This document shows, piece by piece, positions 6,478-12,346 of a stretch of 12,346 nucleotides of DNA. Below the pieces are notes generated by a model. The model was not told where the DNA came from. It searched no databases and was given only the letters and a program-made list of their open reading frames with translations. Position numbers and translations under genes: made by a program. Position 1 is the stretch's first letter, and each line of letters starts with the position of its first letter. The stretch is from Desulfobacterales bacterium. GTDB lineage: Bacteria > Desulfobacterota > Desulfobacteria > Desulfobacterales > JAUCGF01. The stretch is from contig JAOZRC010000090.1 of NCBI GenBank assembly GCA_029940345.1, positions 1 through 12,346 of the forward strand, written 5' to 3'.

Positions 6478-6487
6478 CAGTTCCACC

Positions 6488-9409
6488 TCACATTTTCAAT
6501 CTTTTCGCTTCCGGATCATAAAAAGGCGTTGGCGCCACAACTGCGTAAAGGCGCTTATCACCGCATTCATCTTCGTAGATTTCCAGTTTTGTCCCGATTT
6601 TAGCAAGAGATTCGTCCACCAATGCCAATCCGATGACCTCATCCAGGGTGTGACTGTGGCGGGCAATGCAAACATATCCACGGATTTTAGTGTCAACGAT
6701 AATAGACCCGTCTCTCGGCGCGCGGGCGTCGGAATCCTCTGTTTTGAATCCGACCAATTTTAAGCGTCCGGCCTGTTTTTCGGTCTGTTTCAGCGCAAAG
6801 GCTCCCACAGTTTTAGCGTCTGTTTTGGTGCGATCCCACAAAAAACCGAGTCCGACGTCATGCAAGGTTGTGCGTTGTTCCGATTCCGCTCCGATGATAA
6901 CATGGCATCTTTCCATACGAAGCACATTTTGCGCTTCCAAACCGAAATTACGGATATTGAATTCGCTGCCGGCATCTTCCAGTATTTCCCAAAGGGCCGG
7001 CATATAAGAGGACGGTGCGTGAAGTTCATAAGACAATTCACCCACAAATCCGAGGCGCATCGCCCGAACCGGAATCGTGTTTTTAATTTTAAATTCACGA
7101 TAACCAGTATATGGAAACGCATCATTCGAAACATCCGCATCGGTAATTTCAGCAAGCACTTTGCGTGCATCAGGTCCGGCCAGGTTGATCACACCAAAAG
7201 CATCGGTGAGATTCACCATACTATAATTCCACCCGTCATAGCGCGTATGATACCGAATCCATTCAACGGTCGCACCGGCCCGGGCGGTGGATGTGGTGAA
7301 ATAATAATCATTTTTACCACGTTTAATGACCACACCGTCATCAATGAGGCAGGCGTCTTCATTGCACATGGCCGAATACTTGATTTTGCCATCCGAAATT
7401 TTAGACATATCGCTGACATAAACGCGCTGCAGCGCCTTGAGCGCATCCGGCCCCCAAATTTTGAATTTCCCTAAGGTGCTGGCATCAAACAAGCCCACGT
7501 TGTTGCGAACATTGTCAATTTCATCACGACAGGTGAAGTCCTGGGAAAAATAGCGCGCCCGGTTCCAAACGCCTACACGCCGGAAAACACCGCCGGCTTT
7601 TTTTTGTAAAGCATGCAGCGGGGTGCGTTTGCACATATCATGATTGGCTCCCGCGTACGTTGCGATAAACGTGGGAACCAGCGGAGGGCGTATGGTTGTC
7701 GGTTTGGCTGAAACATCCGGATCAGCATTATACTGGGCCACAAAAAGCGGCAAATTGTGTCCGGGAATGCCGCCCTGCCCCGGGCCTGTGCCTGCCGAAG
7801 TAAAGCGTTTAATCAGTTCCGTAACGTCAAACCCTTTTTCAATGGCCTGTTTGATATTTTTTACTGTTGTGTCTTCATCAAAACAGATAAAGGTTTTATC
7901 TCCTTTGACCGGAGCGGTCACCATTTTACTGCCCTTGACCGGCCCGGGCCGGCTTTCAAGACTGGTGCGGGCTTCATCCAGGTTCGCATCAACGGACGCG
8001 CCACAATCCGCAGCCGCCTGAAGTCCGGCGCAGCGTCCCGAAGCTTCGATTGCCAGCGCATCATTTAAGCCTGACATACGTCCGGCAGCGTGCATTTTCA
8101 CCGGCAATTGCGTAGGGAGGAAAAAGCCGGTGTGGTTGTCGAAAGCCAGTTTAGCCTGCGCCAATGTCAGCGGTCCGGTAACCGGCGTCATACCCGCGGA
8201 CGCCACCAGCAGATCACAGGAAAATTCCTTATCGCGGGTTCCCTGAAGCGTACTGAGCGTCACTTTGTTTAAGGTCTTCTTGCCGTGGGCTTCAGTTGCC
8301 ACCCACCCGCGCAACAACGGTATCTTTTTGCGCTGCATAATTTCAACCAAACCGGGGTCCTGACCGTCTTCACGAATATCAGCGACACAGCTGATTTTCA
8401 GACCCAAATCAAAAAGATCGATGGCCGCTTCCAGCCCCAAATCATGCCCGATGCTAAAAACAGCTTTTTCACCGGCAAGCAACCCATAAGTTCGGGCAAG
8501 CCGGTGGGCGCAACCGATTTGCATCACACCGGGTTTTTCATTATTGTCAAAGAGCAGGGGACGTTCGATACAGCCCGTGGCGACAACAACGCTCTGCGCC
8601 CGGATTTCGATGTAGCGTTGATCAAAACTGTCATTAGCACCGCCAATTTGAAAGGCCGTAATCAGGTTGTTGCTATAAGCGCCTACCATGGCAGTATGGG
8701 TGAAGGTGCGGATATCAGGCGTATCTGCGACTTGCTTGGCTAAGTCGCGCGCTCTTTGGTAAAGCGGCACTTCATTTTGGTATTCGGCAACACGATATTC
8801 AAAAAAACCGCCCAACCACGGTCGCGCTTCAAGAATAATCACACGCAGGCCATTCTCGGCGGCGGATAGAGCGGCGCTCATACCGGCCGGGCCGCCGCCA
8901 ATAACACAAACGTCCGCTGTGGGAAAGATTTCGTCGTATTTGCCAGTCATTGCAAAATCCGGCGCCAGCTTCCCTAAGCCAGCGACCTTGCGAATCTGTT
9001 TCAAGGCAATGGGCCAAATCATAGCCGGTTTATGCATGGTATTGTAATAAAACCCGGCCGGCATGGCCCAACTCATCTTATCCATGAAGCCCAATAAATC
9101 TTTTTCGGGCGTGCCTTTCACATTTTGCGCTTTGACGGCCATTCCGTTTTTAAGCAACGTATTTTCGGCGCGCACATTCGGGATGCCATCGACTTCCATA
9201 CACGTATTGCTGCACTCGCCATCCAGACTGTAAAGACCTCTCGGGCGGTGATATTTCAGGCTTCGGGCAAAAATACGGACGCCATTGGCATACAGCGCCG
9301 AAGCCACCGTATCGCCTTCTGCGCCTTGATATGTTTTTCCCAGATACGTGAAAGCCTTTTTCCGGGTGGGATCAATCCGCAATGTCAGCAGTTGGTTAAA
9401 CCTGTTCAT
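6488..9409 (-). CDS. soxA: Sarcosine oxidase alpha subunit (SoxA-like)
   Basis: This 973-aa protein is the large subunit of heterotetrameric sarcosine oxidase. Domains in order: a Fer2_4-like domain (about 1-95) with RPRGLYSLDGECSNTCMEVD; a FAD/NAD-binding pyridine nucleotide oxidoreductase domain (about 165-470) with VCVIGGGPAGMSAALSAAEN and a second nucleotide site near SIGHDLGLEAAIDL; an A3 domain like a BFD [2Fe-2S] fold without its cysteines (about 505-560, TVKNIKQAIEKGF); and a GcvT-like aminomethyltransferase domain (about 605-960) with NVGLFDASTLGKFKIWGPDA and an RMERCHVIIGAE segment. In characterised enzymes alpha binds NAD and tetrahydrofolate and receives the methylene group from sarcosine oxidation. 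The ATG at 9409 has GGAGG six bases upstream; an upstream non-family extension to 9478 is rejected. It overlaps soxD by 14 nt. In the first domain only part of the plant-ferredoxin cysteine set remains (Cys66 and Cys70). Confidence 0.93.
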   Translation of the reverse strand: MNRFNQLLTLRIDPTRKKAFTYLGKTYQGAEGDTVASALYANGVRIFARSLKYHRPRGLYSLDGECSNTCMEVDGIPNVRAENTLLKNGMAVKAQNVKGTPEKDLLGFMDKMSWAMPAGFYYNTMHKPAMIWPIALKQIRKVAGLGKLAPDFAMTGKYDEIFPTADVCVIGGGPAGMSAALSAAENGLRVIILEARPWLGGFFEYRVAEYQNEVPLYQRARDLAKQVADTPDIRTFTHTAMVGAYSNNLITAFQIGGANDSFDQRYIEIRAQSVVVATGCIERPLLFDNNEKPGVMQIGCAHRLARTYGLLAGEKAVFSIGHDLGLEAAIDLFDLGLKISCVADIREDGQDPGLVEIMQRKKIPLLRGWVATEAHGKKTLNKVTLSTLQGTRDKEFSCDLLVASAGMTPVTGPLTLAQAKLAFDNHTGFFLPTQLPVKMHAAGRMSGLNDALAIEASGRCAGLQAAADCGASVDANLDEARTSLESRPGPVKGSKMVTAPVKGDKTFICFDEDTTVKNIKQAIEKGFDVTELIKRFTSAGTGPGQGGIPGHNLPLFVAQYNADPDVSAKPTTIRPPLVPTFIATYAGANHDMCKRTPLHALQKKAGGVFRRVGVWNRARYFSQDFTCRDEIDNVRNNVGLFDASTLGKFKIWGPDALKALQRVYVSDMSKISDGKIKYSAMCNEDACLIDDGVVIKRGKNDYYFTTSTARAGATVEWIRYHTRYDGWNYSMVNLTDAFGVINLAGPDARKVLAEITDADVSNDAFPYTGYREFKIKNTIPVRAMRLGFVGELSYELHAPSSYMPALWEILEDAGSEFNIRNFGLEAQNVLRMERCHVIIGAESEQRTTLHDVGLGFLWDRTKTDAKTVGAFALKQTEKQAGRLKLVGFKTEDSDARAPRDGSIIVDTKIRGYVCIARHSHTLDEVIGLALVDESLAKIGTKLEIYEDECGDKRLYAVVAPTPFYDPEAKRLKM

Positions 9410-9665
9410 ATCTTTCCTCCGGTTCATCTGCTTCAAGGTTGGTGAGTGTATTGCGGAAAATGGTAAACCACGAACCACATCCGTCGCGGTGTGACCACCA
9501 CTCTTTTTGAACGCCCGCTACACAATTGTTATTATGCACGTAATCACACCATGTTTCCGGATTGAGTCCATGTGCCGCCGGTCTGGGCCCCTTTTCTTCT
9601 CCGCCAAAGCGAAATTCATATCCGTTGCGTTTGCCGCAGATAGGACACGTAATGGTTAATGCCAT
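9396..9665 (-). CDS. soxD: Sarcosine oxidase delta subunit (SoxD)
   Basis: This 89-aa protein is the small zinc-binding delta subunit of heterotetrameric sarcosine oxidase. It begins MALTITCPICGKRNGYEF, and the likely zinc ligands Cys7, Cys10, His59 and Cys63 (SHRDGCGSWF) are all present; the family pattern GL.PE.WCDYV..NN is also seen. The subunit sits at the edge of the complex and contacts alpha. The start has an AGGAG ribosome site, 13 bases after the soxB stop. Its last codons overlap the soxA start, the usual soxBDA arrangement. Length is slightly under that of typical SoxD proteins. Confidence 0.92.
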   Translation of the reverse strand: MALTITCPICGKRNGYEFRFGGEEKGPRPAAHGLNPETWCDYVHNNNCVAGVQKEWWSHRDGCGSWFTIFRNTLTNLEADEPEERYEQV

Positions 9666-9678
9666 GATTTTTCTCCTT

Positions 9679-10902
9679 TTAGTTATCCGGACTATAGTTC
9701 ACCAGCGCCGCCGTTTCACCCATCAAACGATGTTCCTGGTAGCGTCGCCGCGTAAACGGCTTTAAAATTTCGGGACAATTTGCGGTTGCCATAAACTGAG
9801 CCATATATTTGCCGACAGCAGCACTTGATTTGAATCCGAAATAGCCCCAGCCGCAATCTAAATAAAAGCCTTTTATCGGATCATTGCCCTCCATAATCGG
9901 GGCCATGTCCGGTGTCATATCGGCCAGGCCGCCCCATATACGCATGAATTTAACGCCTCTTAAGCATGGCAGAAACTCGGAAAGCGCTTCAGCCTGATGT
10001 TTGATATAATGAGCGGTGTTTTGGGTGGTGTAGTTTGGCCAGGGATCCATGTGTGCGCCTGTTGCAATTTCACCTTTAAGCGTCTGATTCGCATACGCGT
10101 GATAAGTGCCTGATGACACCACATGATTTAAAAGCGGTTTCAAAGGCTGGGTCACCATGGCTTGAATTGTCAGAACGCTGATCGGCAATCTGAGTCCCAG
10201 CATCTTAAAGGCAAGGCTGGCGGAATAACCGCCGGCGCTCAACAAAACCCGGGGCGTATAAATTTTGCCACGATCCGTATCCACGGAAACAATTTTACCA
10301 TGATCGACGCCGATTCCGGCAGCTTCGGTTTGTTGATGAATATGAATTCCGTGTTTGGCAGCTCCTTTGGCTATCCCCCACACAACGGCATCGTGGCGTA
10401 AAATACCACCCGGCGGGTGGAACATGGCTCCGAAAATCGGATAGGTGATATTATCAGCGATATTCAGCGCCGGAACCAGTTCTTTACACTCCTTGGCATC
10501 AATCAAGTGGCTTTCCACCCCGTGAAACTGTGCCGATGCGACATTCATGCGCGCCGCACTCATTGCCGCTTCACTATGCATCAGGTTCAGGTTCCCGCAG
10601 TTAAAAAACATCAAGTTGTAATCAAGTTCTTTGGTAAGCACGGGCCACAGATCAAGCGCTTCTTTATAAAGAGGAATGTTTTCCTGAGTGCGTTGATTGG
10701 CTCGCACAATGGCCGTATTCCGACCGGCGCCGCCAAAACCGATGTAGCGCTTTTCAATCACAGCCACATTTTTCATACCATGATCGCGCGCCAAGAAATA
10801 AGCCGTAGCCAGACCGTGCAGCCCGCCGCCGATAATTACGGCGTCGTAGTTCGATTTAAGCGGGGTCTTTTCACCCCACAAAGTTTTATCTTTCCCAAAC
10901 AT
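9679..10902 (-). CDS. soxB: Sarcosine oxidase beta subunit (SoxB)
   Basis: This 407-aa FAD/FMN-dependent protein is the catalytic beta subunit that oxidises the sarcosine N-methyl group. It has AVIIGGGLHGLATAYFLARD near the N-terminus (FAD-binding GxGxxG), FGGAGRNTAIVRANQRT, PGGILRHDAVVWGIAKGA and the C-terminal FAD-binding segment CGWGYFGFKSSAAVGKYMA. His170 within ILRHDAV aligns by motif with the histidine that covalently holds FMN in characterised SoxB (His172/173), so the second flavin is probably kept. The ATG at 10902 has AGGGAG five bases upstream; an alternative TTG at 10923 lacks a ribosome site and adds only seven residues. It is the first gene of the leftward cluster, with a good promoter and two palindromes upstream. 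Confidence 0.93.
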   Translation of the reverse strand: MFGKDKTLWGEKTPLKSNYDAVIIGGGLHGLATAYFLARDHGMKNVAVIEKRYIGFGGAGRNTAIVRANQRTQENIPLYKEALDLWPVLTKELDYNLMFFNCGNLNLMHSEAAMSAARMNVASAQFHGVESHLIDAKECKELVPALNIADNITYPIFGAMFHPPGGILRHDAVVWGIAKGAAKHGIHIHQQTEAAGIGVDHGKIVSVDTDRGKIYTPRVLLSAGGYSASLAFKMLGLRLPISVLTIQAMVTQPLKPLLNHVVSSGTYHAYANQTLKGEIATGAHMDPWPNYTTQNTAHYIKHQAEALSEFLPCLRGVKFMRIWGGLADMTPDMAPIMEGNDPIKGFYLDCGWGYFGFKSSAAVGKYMAQFMATANCPEILKPFTRRRYQEHRLMGETAALVNYSPDN

Positions 10903-10925
10903 ACGCTCTCCCTCTCTTCGCAAAA

Positions 10926-10941
10926 CTTTAAATATTTAAAG
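10926..10941. promoter_or_regulatory. Perfect 16-bp palindrome in the soxB leader (candidate operator)
   Basis: CTTTAAATATTTAAAG is self-complementary over 16 bases and lies 24-39 bases upstream of the soxB ATG, downstream of the predicted transcription start. Its core AAATATTT recurs in the palindrome before the RpiR-type gene. An operator role is inferred from position and symmetry. Confidence 0.4.
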
Positions 10942-10971
10942 CATCATGGCCTCTGATGATAATTGGGACAA

Positions 10972-10999
10972 ATTACACCCGTGAAATATATTATGTCAA
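10972..10999 (-). promoter_or_regulatory. Sigma70-type promoter of the sox cluster
   Basis: Read on the minus strand, a perfect TTGACA (10994-10999) is followed after 16 bases by TGTAAT (10972-10977), one base from consensus. Transcription would begin near 10965, giving a leader of about 60 bases to the soxB ATG. The spacer contains ATATTTCA, one half of the palindrome in front of the regulator gene, so a bound regulator could block the polymerase. Confidence 0.6.
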
Positions 11000-11147
11000 G
11001 AAAATTATTAATAAATGATTTAATTAATTTGGTGGGATTATAATTGGATATAACTATCTGTAATTTAATATATATTTATATTGAAAAATTTATTTCATTT
11101 TTTGTGTAAGGTTGAGTGTTTATCATGCAAGTAAATTTTAGTGCTTG

Positions 11148-11153
11148 TATAAT
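11148..11153 (+). promoter_or_regulatory. Candidate -10 box of the RpiR-type gene
   Basis: A perfect TATAAT lies 86 bases before the ATG at 11240. No convincing TTGACA-like -35 box is found at the usual distance, so the promoter may be weak or activator-dependent. Confidence 0.35.
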
Positions 11154-11214
11154 GGGCTTTCTCTTGTTAATAATCGCCCATTCTGAATAATTTAAATATG
11201 AATATCAGCAATGA

Positions 11215-11228
11215 ATGAAATATTTCAT
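11215..11228. promoter_or_regulatory. Perfect 14-bp palindrome in the RpiR-gene leader (candidate operator)
   Basis: ATGAAATATTTCAT is self-complementary and ends next to the ribosome site of the RpiR-type gene (AAGGAA). A half-copy TGAAATAT occurs at 10982-10989 inside the sox promoter spacer. This fits autoregulation and control of the sox genes by the same protein, but is inferred from symmetry and position. Confidence 0.4.
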
Positions 11229-11239
11229 AAGGAATTGTA

Positions 11240-12136
11240 ATGAACGAACAGAGGACGCATCCGATCATCAAAAAGCTGATTCGCCAACACCATTCTTTAA
11301 CAGTCAAAGGCAAGGTGCTGAGTGATTATATTACCAGGAACACACGTAAAGCTGTTTTTATGACGGCCAAGGAATTATCCGAGACATGCAACGTGAGTGA
11401 AGCCACGGTCGTGCGTTTTGTTGTGCAATCAGGATACAAAGGCTACGGAGATTTTTTGCAGGCTTTAAGAGATGTCGTCAATACCGAATTGACGCTGCTC
11501 GACCGCGCAGATCTTTCAGATTTAAAAGGTAAGGGCGCCAATCGCCTTCGCCGGGCAGTGTCTGAAGAGATCGACAATCTTCAGCAATTTTACGAAACTG
11601 CGGATATTGATAAAATAAACGACCTGGTTGATTATCTTGCGAGCGAATCCCCGGTTTATGTGATCGGATCACGGTTGTCTTATACGTTCGCCTATTACCT
11701 AGGGTGGTCGCTGACCAAGATTCGGAGTGACGTTCACATATTAAAAGGAAGTGACGATACGTGCATAGACTGGTTAACCATTGCACATCCGGAAAGCATT
11801 GCGGTAATTATCGCCACGTCACGTTATCCCAACGAATTGATCCGGTTAGGTAAACTGGTCCGCCGACTGGGGCTTATGCTTATCGTGATTGCGGACAGCC
11901 AGTTGTGCCCGCTGAACCAATTCGCGCATCTTTCGCTCACCGCCCCTTCTAAACATATCCCTTTTATCGGCAGCCCGACGACAATCTCCTGTATTATCAC
12001 CCATCTCGTAATCGAACTGGCCAGCCGCAATGGCAAACGCATTCGAAAACACCAGCAAAAACTGGAAAAATCCTATCGTGAAAGTGATATTTTGTTCAAT
12101 TTGGATGCGGAAGCGTTTGATATTCAGGCGGGATGA
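11240..12136 (+). CDS. MurR/RpiR-family transcriptional regulator
   Basis: This 298-aa protein has the two-domain layout of RpiR regulators. The N-terminal HTH_6 domain (about 1-78) holds the helix-turn-helix TAKELSETCNVSEATVVRFV, followed by the conserved YKGYGDFLQALRD. The C-terminal SIS domain (about 127-255) includes PVYVIGSRLSYTFAYYLGW and later AVIIATSRYPNELIRLGKLV. SIS domains usually bind phosphorylated sugars, but RpiR members next to amine or amino-acid genes are known. Transcribed away from the sox cluster across a shared spacer, it is the obvious candidate for its control; whether it represses or activates and which ligand it senses are unknown. The ATG at 11240 has an AAGGAA ribosome site. 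The gene appears complete and is followed by about 210 bases with no recognised feature. Confidence 0.9.
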   Translation: MNEQRTHPIIKKLIRQHHSLTVKGKVLSDYITRNTRKAVFMTAKELSETCNVSEATVVRFVVQSGYKGYGDFLQALRDVVNTELTLLDRADLSDLKGKGANRLRRAVSEEIDNLQQFYETADIDKINDLVDYLASESPVYVIGSRLSYTFAYYLGWSLTKIRSDVHILKGSDDTCIDWLTIAHPESIAVIIATSRYPNELIRLGKLVRRLGLMLIVIADSQLCPLNQFAHLSLTAPSKHIPFIGSPTTISCIITHLVIELASRNGKRIRKHQQKLEKSYRESDILFNLDAEAFDIQAG

Positions 12137-12346
12137 TTGCTTGTTAAAATTGGACCGATTTTGTAGAATGGGCAACGTTTTATCACTCACCAGGTTCATA
12201 GCAGATGATTAAAACAAGCGACGAATTTTGTTTAAGGAAGTCTTTCGCTTTGCCTTTTTATCAAAAAAGCTCGGGACACTGAAAATAAAGGGATACATCG
12301 TATTTTAATTATTTTCTCTTCCTCTGACTAAGCCCTGACACCTGAA

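Larger units (their letters stand above)
10903..11239. other. Divergent control region between the sox cluster and the RpiR-type gene
   Basis: This AT-rich spacer drives both directions. Listed separately are the minus-strand sox promoter, a palindrome in each leader and a -10 box for the regulator gene. No small gene or structured RNA is apparent in the remainder. Confidence 0.75.

Noticed and set aside
6860..7474. 204-aa plus-strand open frame inside soxA
   Set aside because: It is antisense to the well-supported GcvT-like part of SoxA; other long plus-strand frames across 6.0-9.4 kb are shadows for the same reason.
9410..9478. 23-residue N-terminal extension of SoxA
   Set aside because: It lies wholly inside the soxD coding sequence in another frame; the ATG at 9409 has a GGAGG ribosome site and gives the family N-terminus.
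10903..10923. TTG start for SoxB seven codons upstream
   Set aside because: The sequence encodes the ribosome site of the ATG at 10902 and the start is non-family.
12137..12346. Gene or terminator after the RpiR-type gene
   Set aside because: Short frames only, no ribosome site and no stem followed by a T-run; nothing supportable.

Overview
This window reads as bacterial chromosome from a Gram-negative organism. The intergenic repeats (the 'WVERSETH'-type inverted repeat and short direct/inverted repeats around genes), a DUF2284-type metal-binding protein and the codon style fit a Desulfobacterota-like (deltaproteobacterial) genome. That is an inference: no phylogenetic marker gene is present. 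Coding parts are moderately GC-balanced, while the first 420 bases and the 10.9-11.24 kb spacer are strongly AT-rich.

Positions 1-4280 form a loosely packed region of small, partly broken genes and repeats. In order they are: an AT-rich leader; a two-TM SLATT-like membrane protein interrupted by an in-frame TAA (420-1043); a 198-base nested inverted repeat (1145-1342); a small MscS-type mechanosensitive channel (1419-2258); a 31-base-arm inverted repeat; the 5' stub of a reverse transcriptase gene (2539-2955); an N-terminally shortened DUF2284 protein on the minus strand (3021-3449); a BrnT toxin with its overlapping antitoxin (3602-4142); and another palindromic intergenic repeat (4182-4263).

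Positions 4283-10902 are a leftward catabolic cluster in the order soxB-soxD-soxA-soxG, with 13-nt, overlapping (14-nt) and about 10-nt junctions. A 376-nt-or-longer stretch ending in two overlapping hairpins does not exist within the four genes; instead a roughly 236-nt gap with two overlapping hairpins separates soxG from a fifth gene, a 445-aa FAD-dependent DAO-family oxidoreductase. SoxBDAG is the heterotetrameric sarcosine oxidase: it demethylates sarcosine oxidatively and passes the one-carbon unit to tetrahydrofolate through the GcvT-like C-terminal part of SoxA. The extra oxidoreductase probably acts on a related N-methyl or secondary amine, but its substrate cannot be read from sequence.

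Positions 10903-11239 are a divergent control region. It has a good sigma70-type promoter for the sox genes (TTGACA, 16-nt spacer, TGTAAT, minus strand) and two AT-rich palindromes sharing the core AAATATTT, one in each leader. To its right is a MurR/RpiR-family regulator with HTH and SIS domains (11240-12136), the likely local regulator of the sox cluster. The last 210 bases (12137-12346) hold no gene or RNA I can recognise.
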